From assembly GCA_023380915.1 (NCBI GenBank), contig JAMCSM010000162.1, positions 1-19,888 on the forward strand: a stretch of 19,888 nt of DNA, given 5' to 3'. The position numbers were made by a program, and so were the translations under genes. The stretch comes from Actinomycetota bacterium. Its GTDB lineage: Bacteria; Actinomycetota; Humimicrobiia; Humimicrobiales; Humimicrobiaceae. The notes under the pieces are model-generated. The model was not told the DNA's origin. It saw nothing but the letters and a program-made list of their open reading frames with translations, and searched no databases. How positions within the stretch are numbered: the first letter of the stretch is position 1; each line of letters begins with the position of its first letter. Of the stretch, positions 7,964 to 15,735 are shown piece after piece.

Positions 7964-8257
7964 ATGATAGAGTCTTTTTATAAAGATGATGAAAACTATT
8001 TCAAAACATTAAGAAAATACATACCAAAGAATAAGGGATATGTATTTAATCATTATACAAAAGGATTCGATACTGAATATAATAAATTCCATAAATTCGA
8101 TTGTATAACACTCCCAAAAAAGGGCGACAATAATGCAACTAATTATGAAAAGATATGTAGCGAGGATTTCTTTGAACTCTACAATCACCTTAATGATACA
8201 TATGGAAAAATAAATGAATATTTTTCATATTGTCAAACTTGTAATCCTGGACCTTAA
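7964..8257 (+). CDS. Hypothetical protein, 97 residues
   Basis: The ATG is preceded by a strong GGAGGG (7951-7956, spacing seven), which makes this a real gene. The protein is polar and aromatic-rich (starting MIESFYKDDENYFKTLRKYI) and ends with YCQTCNPGP, a C-x2-C pair near the C-terminus. There is no signal peptide or membrane segment. I do not recognise the family. It lies 49 bases downstream of the 100-residue gene and may share its transcript. Confidence 0.65.
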   Translation: MIESFYKDDENYFKTLRKYIPKNKGYVFNHYTKGFDTEYNKFHKFDCITLPKKGDNNATNYEKICSEDFFELYNHLNDTYGKINEYFSYCQTCNPGP

Positions 8258-8432
8258 TTCATATAAATACTAAATCTATTTTTTTAGTTCGTAAAACAAC
8301 TTATAAGAATTAATTAGAAAAGAATGGGTAAGGTCAATTTCAATTTCTTCTGGTTTAGTTTTAAAAAATATAATGGAATTTCATAATAAAATATATTTTA
8401 TTTAAAAATATTTAAATGGCTCTGAGTTCTTT

Positions 8433-9395
8433 ATGAAAATTTCAAACATTTGGCGACTTTTGCGGATACTTCTTATCTTTTCCCGCAAACCAAAAGTAAA
8501 AGCCAAAGAGATTTCCGAGGATCTGGAAATTTCTGTGCGCCAGGTTTATCGTGATATTGAATGCCTCAAGCTTGCTGGAATCCCTGTCTATGCTGATAAA
8601 AATGGTTTTACACTCATACCTGATTTTTTTATGCCCAAAATAAGCCTTGATATCCCCGAAATTTTAACTTTATTTCTTTTATGCAGCTCAATAAAATCAC
8701 AGAAGGGAACTCCATATAGCAATCTTTTATCTGTTGCCTGTGATAAAATCCTTAATGCAATTCCCGAAAGCATCAAGAAGGTATTCCTGACATCGGATTA
8801 TGATGCCATTGTGGATTTTGGCCTTGAGACAAAAGTTGACTATAAAAAGATCGATGAAATGTTCAAGCTTATTTATGAAGCAACAATTGCCAAAAAAAGG
8901 GTCAGCCTTGAATATTACAGCATGGAAACAAAAAAGCTTGGTAAAAGAATGATTGACCCTTATTCTTTTAAATTTAACTTTGGTATCTGGTACCTGGTTG
9001 GTTTTTGCCATCTGCGGAATGAGGTTAGGACCTTCAGGATCGACAGGATAAGAAAGATTGAAGTTCTTGATGAAAATTTTGAAATCCCTGAAAGTTTTGA
9101 TATGGATGAATATTTTAAAGGAAGCTGGGGAATAATAAAAGGCAAGAAAACAAAAGTAATTCTTAAGTTTATAAAAGAGTCTGCAGATTTTGTTGCAGAG
9201 TGCATTTGGCACCCTTCCCAGAAGCTTACAAAAAATGGAGACGGTACCTTAAGTGCTGAATTCGAAGTTGAAGGTTTGAGTGAAATCAAGATCTGGATAC
9301 TTGGCTTTGGTGAAAATGTAGAAGTTATTGAACCAGAGGAGCTGCGGGAAGAACTAAAAAATACTGCTGTAAAAATTAAACAAATTTACTCCTGA
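8433..9395 (+). CDS. WYL-domain transcriptional regulator
   Basis: This 320-residue regulator has an N-terminal DeoR-like helix-turn-helix (about residues 6-60, with KAKEISEDLEISVRQVYRDI). A WYL domain follows at about 140-225, with the WYL triad at 186-188 in GIWYLVGFCH and the downstream FRIDRIRKIEVLDE strand. A WCX-type C-terminal domain covers about 235-320 (VAECIWHPSQKLTKNGDG). WYL proteins bind nucleic acid or nucleotide ligands and often control DNA-damage or defence genes. It sits alone between AT-rich spacers, and the small-protein genes and ARPP-1 gene around it are possible targets. The ribosome binding site is weak (GAG at 8420-8422). A short perfect inverted repeat lies downstream (9463-9484). 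Confidence 0.93.
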   Translation: MKISNIWRLLRILLIFSRKPKVKAKEISEDLEISVRQVYRDIECLKLAGIPVYADKNGFTLIPDFFMPKISLDIPEILTLFLLCSSIKSQKGTPYSNLLSVACDKILNAIPESIKKVFLTSDYDAIVDFGLETKVDYKKIDEMFKLIYEATIAKKRVSLEYYSMETKKLGKRMIDPYSFKFNFGIWYLVGFCHLRNEVRTFRIDRIRKIEVLDENFEIPESFDMDEYFKGSWGIIKGKKTKVILKFIKESADFVAECIWHPSQKLTKNGDGTLSAEFEVEGLSEIKIWILGFGENVEVIEPEELREELKNTAVKIKQIYS

Positions 9396-9462
9396 TATTA
9401 ATTTTCCATCCCTGGCATATAGTTGTCAAAATCCTAATTTATAACTACCTCTATAATGCCTT

Positions 9463-9484
9463 CTTTGTAATGCTTTATACAAAG
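9463..9484. promoter_or_regulatory. 7-bp inverted repeat between WYL and ARPP-1 genes
   Basis: CTTTGTA (9463-9469) and TACAAAG (9478-9484) are perfect inverted arms around an 8-base loop. It lies between the WYL gene end and the ARPP-1 start at 9534. It could be a weak terminator (A-rich, not T-rich, after the plus-strand arm) or a binding site for a dimeric regulator. In AT-rich DNA such a repeat may arise by chance. Confidence 0.3.
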
Positions 9485-9533
9485 TAAGAAAAAATAATAA
9501 AGAACTAAAGACAATAGGGGATGATAGTTATAA

Positions 9534-9806
9534 ATGAATACTGAAGTTGCAGATTTTATTTCAAACATAAGATTAGGTGAAATGAAGGAATATGAAAATA
9601 TTTCTGTTATTCCGATATTTCTAAAAAATGTGGCTGGACCCCAATACATCTCACTGGATGAAGCAATAAGCTTAAGAGTGTTGAAAATAAAAAAGGTAAA
9701 TACAAGTGGCAGTGTACCTGAGCTTATTGCTGAAAATAATGGGCAAAAGTTAATACTCCTTCTTGATGGAGAAGAGGTGATAGGTGCAAAAAAAATAGGG
9801 TATTAA
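9534..9806 (+). CDS. ARPP-1 (DUF6569) family protein, N-terminal part (frameshifted)
   Basis: This part starts MNTEVADFISNIRLGEMKEY and carries the first half of an ARPP-1 domain: YENISVIPIFLKN, YISLDEAISLRVLKIKKV, then LILLLDGEEVIGAK. The frame then ends early (IGY, stop). In intact relatives this motif continues as GAKQNR followed by (I/V)LN. Adding one A to the run of eight at 9788-9795 restores GAKKNRVLNATILLNYMSK into the next reading frame. The family is named ARG and Rhodanese-Phosphatase-superfamily-associated protein; its biochemical role is unknown. The ATG has AGGGGA about 12 bases upstream. This and the next entry are one gene. Confidence 0.8.
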   Translation: MNTEVADFISNIRLGEMKEYENISVIPIFLKNVAGPQYISLDEAISLRVLKIKKVNTSGSVPELIAENNGQKLILLLDGEEVIGAKKIGY

Positions 9807-10579
9807 ATGCAACAATTCTCCTTAACTACATGTCCAAGACTGTTATTCCAGTAAGCTGTGTAGAAGCACACAGGTGGAGTTATATTTCAGAGGAATTCGC
9901 AGCATCAAAGAATTTGCTCAATTATAATATCAGGATTACAAAACAAAGTTCTGTCAATAAATCGCTTAAAAACTCAAACTTGTACATGTCCAATCAGGGA
10001 GAGATGTGGAATAAAATTGATGAAATGTCTGACGAAATGAAAGTAAATTCACAAACAAAGGCTATGAATGATGTTTACAAGATTTTTGATGAGGATTTAA
10101 ATGAATATGTCATAAGCCTGCCTGCTATATCAGGCCAGAGTGGCATAATTGTATTTATTGATGGAAAAATTGCAGGGCTTGATATTATTTCACAGCCTGA
10201 TACTTATAGTAAACTACACTCAAAACTTATTAAGAGCTACTGCATGGATGCCCTCCGAAAGGAATTAATAAGGAAAAATAAAAACATAGAAAAAAGTCCT
10301 AAATCAAAGAAAGAACAAAATGAATTGTCAATAGCTTCAATAGAAAGAGCAAAATATTTCCTGGAAGAAGTAAAACTTTGCAATGAGCGCTGCTTTAAAT
10401 CAGCAGGCCTTGGAGATGATTACAGATATGAAGGCCAGTTCATTATTGGCTCAGTCTTGCTCTATAGTGATGCAGTTTTCCATATGTCATTTTTTAAAAA
10501 TGATGATCCTAGAGTGGCGGGAAATCAATCAGGAAATATACAGAGCTACAGGGATAGGATGCGAAATAAGTTGATTTAA
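9794..10579 (+). CDS. ARPP-1 (DUF6569) family protein, C-terminal part (frameshifted)
   Basis: The second part of the ARPP-1 gene lies in the +2 frame. From 9797 it reads RVLNATILLNYMSKTVIPVS, then CVEAHRWSY. Further on come NQGEMWNKIDEM, a central LPAISGQSGIIVFIDGKIAGLDII and KLIKSYCMDALRKELI. These are the successive conserved blocks of the family. A downstream ATG at 9830 could start translation, but it would drop the core strand before VSCVE. Rejoined with the upstream part, the protein is about 348 residues. It has no signal peptide or membrane segment. The C-terminal 80 residues (GDDYRYEGQFIIGSVLLYS) look typical. The gap to the next gene is 178 bases. Confidence 0.8.
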   Translation, partial: NRVLNATILLNYMSKTVIPVSCVEAHRWSYISEEFAASKNLLNYNIRITKQSSVNKSLKNSNLYMSNQGEMWNKIDEMSDEMKVNSQTKAMNDVYKIFDEDLNEYVISLPAISGQSGIIVFIDGKIAGLDIISQPDTYSKLHSKLIKSYCMDALRKELIRKNKNIEKSPKSKKEQNELSIASIERAKYFLEEVKLCNERCFKSAGLGDDYRYEGQFIIGSVLLYSDAVFHMSFFKNDDPRVAGNQSGNIQSYRDRMRNKLI

Positions 10580-10715
10580 TAAAAATATTTCTTTCTATGA
10601 CAAACAGTTGGCAAGATTGATTTAATATAATGATCATCGGTTGGAATTAAAGTATTAAATTAATAATAGAAATTTTAGAGTTAGCTGGAAAGAGAAGGCT
10701 GTAAATTTATTATGG

Positions 10716-10736
10716 TCTTCGCTTCTTTTTCGAAGA
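10716..10736. promoter_or_regulatory. Hairpin in the leader of the 51-residue zinc-finger gene
   Basis: TCTTCG (10716-10721) pairs with CGAAGA (10731-10736) around a nine-base pyrimidine-rich loop. It ends eight bases before the ribosome binding site GGAGGA (10745-10750). It could affect translation of the small gene. The stem is short and the evidence modest. Confidence 0.3.
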
Positions 10737-10757
10737 AATTGAAGGGAGGATCATTTT

Positions 10758-10913
10758 ATGGGAGATGTACTAATGGAATGTTCGGTCTGTGGTATGGAGG
10801 TAAGATGTTCTCTTTATAAAAATCATATATGTCTCGGTCATAAATTAGATGAGATAGAAAAAATAGAAGCATTATTAGAAGGATTATTTGCAGATGAAGA
10901 ATTTAATAGTTAA
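10758..10913 (+). CDS. 51-residue zinc-finger protein
   Basis: The ATG has an excellent ribosome binding site (AAGGGAGGA, spacing seven) and the frame runs to TAA at 10911-10913. The product begins MGDVLMECSVCGMEVRC. Cys8 and Cys11 form a C-x2-C pair, followed by His23 and His28 (with Cys17 and Cys25 nearby), which fits a single C2H2/C2HC-type zinc finger. The last 20 residues (DEIEKIEALLEGLFADEE) form an acidic helix. It may be an adaptor or nucleic-acid-binding peptide. The family is not recognised. The next gene starts 75 bases downstream. Confidence 0.65.
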   Translation: MGDVLMECSVCGMEVRCSLYKNHICLGHKLDEIEKIEALLEGLFADEEFNS

Positions 10914-10988
10914 AATTTTTTATGATTAAATTGATTTCAGGATGAAAATAGTTCTAAAGAATAATTTTCTAAATGGATCGGTGGTTAA

Positions 10989-11352
10989 ATGGAAAATGTA
11001 ATAATTAAAGGAGATTTCCCTGAAGGCTCAAATATAGATTTTACAAATTATATCAGTAAAGAAGATATAGAGATCTCATGGGCAGAAGGTTGGAAAACAA
11101 AAAGTTTTACGCTAGAGGGACAAGTTGACAGAGTAGAGATAATAAACAAAGATGCAGGTTTAACACCACTAGAAGGAGGAATAATAGGCGGTTCAGTTGG
11201 CAGGGCTTAATGGTTTTCTTGCAGGTTATCTGTCTTTAGCTGGTGATGCAGAAGGTGTTGTTTTTATCTGTTATTTAAAAGATAGTAGATATTTTGTCGC
11301 TCATGCCAGCTCCGAAATCTATAATAAGTTATTGGAATTCAGCCATGGATAA
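10989..11352 (+). pseudogene. Small Gly-rich protein gene, frameshifted
   Basis: Frame one reads MENVIIKGDFPEGSNIDFTN, continues with WAEGWKTKSFTLEG, and ends early at 11210. Removing one G from the GG at 11199-11200 continues it as AGLNGFLAGYLSLAGDAEG, then VVFICYLKDSRYFVAHASSE, to TAA at 11350-11352. The whole protein would have about 120 residues. It has a beta-rich start, a short Gly-rich hydrophobic segment (about 62-82) that could insert in a membrane, and a C-terminal strand pair. This is a pattern I know from uncharacterised small bacterial proteins. The repeat of its C-terminal part at 7207-7365 supports the reconstruction. The ATG has GGTGG just upstream. Its last codons overlap the start of the DUF2779 gene (ATGGATAA), which suggests translational coupling. 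Confidence 0.6.
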
Positions 11353-12883
11353 GATAATTTCAAAATCAAAATATATTGCAGGGTTGCAGTGCCTCAAATA
11401 TCTTTGGTATCTTATAAATGAACCAGATGTAATACCGCCATTTGATGAAGTAATACAATTCCGTTTCCAGCAGGGGCATGATGTAGGAAACCTTGCAAAG
11501 TCCCTATTTCCTGGAGGTATAGAGATTGAACATGGTGTCGATATAGAGGCAGAGCTTGCAAGGGCAAGAGAGCTTACAGGTCTTACTACCATCACTACTT
11601 CCCCCAGGCTGCCCTTCTTTGAAGCAGCATTTACCTATAAAAACTCATTTGCCCGCGCAGATATTCTTGAGCCCACCGCCAACGGTTCATGGAACATAAT
11701 CGAGGTAAAAAGTGCCTCCTCAATAAAAGATATAAACATACATGACGTATCATTCCAGAAATACTGCTATGAGGGAGCAGGCCTTAAGATAAACAGATGC
11801 TACTTGATGTATCTGAATAAAGACTTCATAAAGTATGGCCCGATAGATCTGCACAAGTTCTTTGTAATGGAAGATGTAACAATCCAGGCAGAAATATTGC
11901 AGGATTCAGTCGAGGATAACATTAATCAGATGCTTGATGCAGTAGAAAGTTCAACCTGTCCGGACATAAGCATCGGTAAGAACTGCTACAATCCATATGA
12001 GTGCCAGATGAAGCAGGTATGCTGGAGTGACTTACCAAAAAACAATGTCTTTGAGCTTTACAGAGGAAAGGATCTTGCTTGCTATTTTTACCAGAACGGT
12101 ATAACCCAGATCTCACACATAAATGAGACTTCCATGCTTGATACAATTCAGGTAAAGCAATACAAGTCTGTTACACAAAACTGTGCAATCATTGACAGGG
12201 ATAATATAAGGTTCTTTTTAAATAAGCTAAAATACCCCTTATATTTCCTGGATTTTGAGACTTTTGCAACCGCAATCCCACTATTTGACGGGCTTAGGCC
12301 TTACCAGAATATACCGTTTCAGTTCTCTCACCATATATTGCAAGGCCCGGAAGACATACTCAAAAGCCTTAATTTTCTTGCTGAGGATAATGGAAAAGAT
12401 CCCAGGAAAGATTTTCTTGAAAGCCTAAAAAAAGCTCTGGGTTATGATAGCGAGACAAGTGATGTTTCCATCACCAGTTCGATTCTTGTCTATTATGAGT
12501 ATTTTGAAAAGAATATCTTAGAGAAACTTGCAGAGGCATTTCCAGAACATGCCTGGTGGATAGAAGATACAGCTCGACGTATTGTGGATCTGTATGAGCC
12601 TTTCGGCAAATTCTATTACTACAGCTCTGATCAGAAGGGAAGTGCTTCACTGAAAAATGTCCTGCCGGCTCTTACTGGGATAAGTTATGATGACATGGAA
12701 ATAAAGAACGGCCAGGAGGCAAGTATAAGGTATTTGAATATCACTTTCCTGAAAGGAAAGGTCCAGCCTGGTGAAGCTTTGGTGGTGAAGATAAGAAAGG
12801 ATCTTTTAGATTACTGCGGGCTTGACACTGAGGGGATGATTTATATACTTAGGGAGCTTTATAAGATTGCTGAATGGAAATAG
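11345..12883 (+). CDS. DUF2779 protein: Fe-S RecB-like nuclease plus exonuclease-like domain
   Basis: This 512-residue protein probably cuts or trims DNA or RNA. The N-terminal half resembles Cas4/AddB-type nucleases. It has Asp106 and Glu120-x-Lys122 (IIEVKSASS), Gln138 and Tyr142 (QKYCY), and four cysteines suited to an Fe-S cluster (Cys16, then Cys214, Cys220, Cys226 in CYNPYECQMKQVCW). The second half is the DUF2779 region and starts with a DEDD exonuclease-like motif, DFETF (303-307). It continues with LVYYEYFEKN, then YYYSSDQKGSASLKNVLPAL, and closes with DYCGLDTEGMIYILREL. I chose the ATG at 11345 over an upstream TTG because it begins the family-typical MxKISKSKYIAGLQC. It overlaps the end of the preceding small gene by eight bases. 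No CRISPR array is in the window. The family is uncharacterised; activity is inferred from motifs. Confidence 0.9.
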   Translation: MDKIISKSKYIAGLQCLKYLWYLINEPDVIPPFDEVIQFRFQQGHDVGNLAKSLFPGGIEIEHGVDIEAELARARELTGLTTITTSPRLPFFEAAFTYKNSFARADILEPTANGSWNIIEVKSASSIKDINIHDVSFQKYCYEGAGLKINRCYLMYLNKDFIKYGPIDLHKFFVMEDVTIQAEILQDSVEDNINQMLDAVESSTCPDISIGKNCYNPYECQMKQVCWSDLPKNNVFELYRGKDLACYFYQNGITQISHINETSMLDTIQVKQYKSVTQNCAIIDRDNIRFFLNKLKYPLYFLDFETFATAIPLFDGLRPYQNIPFQFSHHILQGPEDILKSLNFLAEDNGKDPRKDFLESLKKALGYDSETSDVSITSSILVYYEYFEKNILEKLAEAFPEHAWWIEDTARRIVDLYEPFGKFYYYSSDQKGSASLKNVLPALTGISYDDMEIKNGQEASIRYLNITFLKGKVQPGEALVVKIRKDLLDYCGLDTEGMIYILRELYKIAEWK

Positions 12884-12889
12884 ATAAAA

Positions 12890-13267
12890 ATGATTTGGTT
12901 TCTTATTGTTCTAGTAATAATAGTAGCCTTAGGTTTTGGTGCATTCATTATTTTTTTAATTGTGAAATTTTTCAAATGGTTGTTTTCAACACCTAAAAGT
13001 ACACCAGTAGTAAATGCTAATCCAAATATAGATAAAATAACCAACTCGGTTGAATTTAAGCAATTTAGTTCGAACAGGATTGAGTATTGGAATAAAATAA
13101 TTAAAGAACAAAAATCTGCTGGAGTATTTGATGAAACTAAAAGAATATATGAAACAGGAGAATATAAGGGTATAAAATATAGTATAATTCATGATACCGG
13201 AGGTCCTATAGATAATGAAGATCCAGCAGATCTTTTAATTCAAATGATTATATTCTCACAACTTTAA
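12890..13267 (+). CDS. Single-membrane-helix protein of unknown function
   Basis: The 125-residue protein has one long N-terminal hydrophobic helix (about residues 2-32, WFLIVLVIIVALGFGAFIIF), then a short Lys/Pro-rich stretch and a soluble domain of about 85 residues (NRIEYWNKIIKEQKSAG, YETGEYKGIKYSIIH). The N-terminus is probably outside or a signal anchor. It starts six bases after the DUF2779 stop and is likely cotranscribed with it. The family is not recognised. There is no clear ribosome binding site, consistent with coupling to the upstream gene. Confidence 0.7.
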   Translation: MIWFLIVLVIIVALGFGAFIIFLIVKFFKWLFSTPKSTPVVNANPNIDKITNSVEFKQFSSNRIEYWNKIIKEQKSAGVFDETKRIYETGEYKGIKYSIIHDTGGPIDNEDPADLLIQMIIFSQL

Positions 13268-13283
13268 ATAAAAAAGGAATTTT

Positions 13284-13385
13284 ATGATAGGGGCAATAAT
13301 GTTTGATATTCCAAGCTCAATTTATAAGTCTGACAATATAAAGTCAACTGATTTTGATTTGATTTTGGATCTGACTTTTTTATAA
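13284..13385 (+). CDS. Possible 33-residue peptide
   Basis: AAAGGAATTTT precedes an ATG at 13284, and the frame runs to TAA at 13383-13385. The peptide (starting MIGAIMFDIPSSIYKS) has no recognisable domain. It lies 16 bases after the preceding stop. The ribosome binding site is fair, but such a short frame may be chance or the front of a decayed gene. Confidence 0.25.
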   Translation: MIGAIMFDIPSSIYKSDNIKSTDFDLILDLTFL

Positions 13386-13478
13386 ATAATACTATAATGA
13401 TCATTGCAACTGCTGACTGTATTAGGAAATTTCACAGTATACTACAAAAAGTATTTCAAGAATATCTAGGTGGAGGTT

Positions 13479-13607
13479 ATGGGGCAATGTTTAATTAATG
13501 GGGCTAATCAGACAATTTTGAATCTTACAATAGTTTTGGAAACGACTCCACAATGGAATTGGAGGAAATTGATACCTGGTAATTTAAATTCACAAGGAAT
13601 CTATTAA
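13479..13607 (+). CDS. Possible 42-residue protein or gene fragment
   Basis: AGGTGGAGG lies directly before the ATG at 13479-13481. The product (starting MGQCLINGANQTILNLTIV, ending IPGNLNSQGIY) contains LETTPQWNWRKLIPG, a composition more like a folded protein than random AT-rich DNA. It may be the start of a longer gene truncated by decay. I do not recognise it. Confidence 0.35.
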   Translation: MGQCLINGANQTILNLTIVLETTPQWNWRKLIPGNLNSQGIY

Positions 13608-13818
13608 CAGATACCCAAAAATATTATCTAATATGTTAAGATTCAAATATTATATTTTTATTTAATATTATTTATGAAAAGCTTCGTATTATTTTAATAT
13701 GTAATAAATTTTATAAAAAAGATTAAGGAATGAAAAATTAAAATATCTATGTTGTTATAAAAAAGTTAATTTTAAAATTTTATTTATTAAATTAATCTAA
13801 CTAATTATATTTAAAACA

Positions 13819-15735
13819 ATGAAATTTTTTAAAAAAATAAAATTTTTGATAATCAAGTTTTTTAATAGCTACTTTCAAATCAAAAAATCAAAAAGTTTAG
13901 AATCTCTTAGTAAAGAAAGTAAAGATCTAGAAAAGCCACCTTCTGAAAAGCAAGTATCAAATAACACAAAAATAAAAGTTAATTGTTTTAAACTAAAATC
14001 AATCTCAGAACAAATTACTTCAGAAATACCAGATTCAATCCAAATTAATACCCCAATTGATACAGAAGAAAAAATAATCAAAGAAGAACCTGGACTTATA
14101 AAAATATCCCAGAATAATGAGTATAAGAATTTAAAAGAGCTAGAAGAACCCGAAGGTGATACTTCACTAATAGAGGATATTTTAATAAAAGAAATATCAA
14201 AAGATAAACCCTATAAACGTCAGGATATTGAGAAGATAATAAAAAAAGAAGAGAATATACAGGATTTACAAAAAAATATCTCTGTCAAACCTGAGTTAAA
14301 AAAATCCAGCAATAAACAAATAAATTTAGGTGAAAAAAGAAGATATAAGAGAAGAATAAGTAAAAGTTCTGATAAAGTAAAAATATTATCAGTTGAAGAA
14401 AAAAAAGAAGAGAAAGAAGATGCAAAGAAAAAAAACATAATCCTTAAACCATATATAGAATTTGAGCTTGATAAGCAAAAAATTAATTTAGTATTTCCAG
14501 AACAACAATTCACTAATATCAATTACCCAACAGAAAATTGGTCTTATAAATTACGACTAAATGGTATTGAAGTAAGTCTTCCTGTCAATATTGAAAAAAT
14601 AGAAAATACTTTAATAATTAAAAAAAAGACACATAAAATTGAAGAACCAATTGAAAATTTAACTATAAAGTTTCCAAATTTTTTTAATTTTGAAGAATTA
14701 GATTACATACACAGAGATAAAGATATTTATATTTTTACTTCTTTTAGCAGTAAAAAGTGCAAGATGCATTATTTGTATAATGCTACAGGAGGTGTAAATC
14801 CTATACCTAGAAAAGATATTTGGGTTTTATTAAAGGATAATTGTGATTTTATCACTAATCCAAATAATACTGCTGAACTTTGGTTTTGGGAAAAATATAG
14901 GCCTGCATTTTTTAAGCTAAAAGAAATAAATGAATTAATTTTTCAAGATCATTCAGGAATATTAGTAGAAATACCATATGAAAATAATTTTATTCTTGAA
15001 GGTTCAATTATTAAAGATGGGTTATTTGATGAGTCCCCATTGTTTATAGGAAATTTAGCTCTTTTAAATTCTAAATATGAAAATCCAGATGGATGGAATA
15101 TATGGATTCAGAATAAGCAACTTGGTCATGATAAATTAATTTCAAATAACTGGACTGGTACCAAGCCTTTAGAAATTAAGTTTTCTGACTCCCTGCCCTG
15201 TAGATTCGGTGAATTTCAGCTTTCAATATGCACTAAAAATAGCAAAAAACCTGTTGATATTATATTTTTTAGATATATAGAATTTATAGCATTTAATTAT
15301 AAAAATTCCTTAATATTACCTTATGAGAATGGCCACAAAGACGAAAAAATCCAAATTCTTTTTAATGAAGATTCAGGTGATTGGAAAATTATTACTCAAG
15401 ATACTACTGAAAAAATTAAAGAAGGTTATGAGTTAATAATAAAAGAAAAAGATGTGGCTGACTTTAACATAGCTAATATTCATAATCCACGTATTAGATT
15501 ACCAATAAGAATTCGAATTCCAAAATTGCTATGGAAATTATCTGAAAATAAAAAATTTGTTGATAAAGAAATAGATTTAACTAGAGATAATATAATGATA
15601 AATCAAAATTTATTTTACATGCCTATATTAATACAGATATACATTATGAAGCTGAGGCTGTTTTGTTACAAAATAACCAAGAATTACAGACACTTAAACT
15701 TAAGAAAAACAAAGGAATTTATAGTTGTCTCTTAA
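13819..15735 (+). CDS. Large beta-rich protein upstream of helicase, N-terminal part (frameshifted)
   Basis: This is the first 600 or so residues of a protein that continues in another frame from about 15618. Residues 1-20 are basic and hydrophobic (MKFFKKIKFLIIKFFNSYFQ). Residues 21-210 are a charged, Lys/Glu/Ser-rich, probably disordered linker. Residues 215-600 look beta-rich with many aromatic and Asn residues, in Ig-like strand patterns such as NWSYKLRLNGIEVSLPVN and PDGWNIWIQNKQLG. Codon use is strongly AT-biased. There is no catalytic motif. The original frame ends in about 40 out-of-frame residues after LFYM. A single missing base near 15609-15617 accounts for the shift. It immediately precedes a giant helicase gene and probably works with it. 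Family not recognised. Confidence 0.75.
   Translation: MKFFKKIKFLIIKFFNSYFQIKKSKSLESLSKESKDLEKPPSEKQVSNNTKIKVNCFKLKSISEQITSEIPDSIQINTPIDTEEKIIKEEPGLIKISQNNEYKNLKELEEPEGDTSLIEDILIKEISKDKPYKRQDIEKIIKKEENIQDLQKNISVKPELKKSSNKQINLGEKRRYKRRISKSSDKVKILSVEEKKEEKEDAKKKNIILKPYIEFELDKQKINLVFPEQQFTNINYPTENWSYKLRLNGIEVSLPVNIEKIENTLIIKKKTHKIEEPIENLTIKFPNFFNFEELDYIHRDKDIYIFTSFSSKKCKMHYLYNATGGVNPIPRKDIWVLLKDNCDFITNPNNTAELWFWEKYRPAFFKLKEINELIFQDHSGILVEIPYENNFILEGSIIKDGLFDESPLFIGNLALLNSKYENPDGWNIWIQNKQLGHDKLISNNWTGTKPLEIKFSDSLPCRFGEFQLSICTKNSKKPVDIIFFRYIEFIAFNYKNSLILPYENGHKDEKIQILFNEDSGDWKIITQDTTEKIKEGYELIIKEKDVADFNIANIHNPRIRLPIRIRIPKLLWKLSENKKFVDKEIDLTRDNIMINQNLFYMPILIQIYIMKLRLFCYKITKNYRHLNLRKTKEFIVVS

Larger units (their letters stand above)
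13268..13818. other. Intergenic region before the two-gene helicase system
   Basis: These 550 bases are mostly AT-rich. Two short frames with ribosome binding sites occur (13284-13385 and 13479-13607, listed separately) and may be pieces of decayed genes. I see no strong promoter, terminator, RNA gene or terminal repeat marking a mobile element, and no clear ribosome binding site for the gene at 13819. Confidence 0.4.

Noticed and set aside
8727..9289. Long minus-strand frames inside the WYL gene.
   Set aside because: They are shadows of the well-supported WYL coding frame.
11345..12883. Cas4 of a CRISPR system.
   Set aside because: The motifs are Cas4-like, but the protein has the DUF2779 C-terminal half, and neither repeats nor other cas genes are present.
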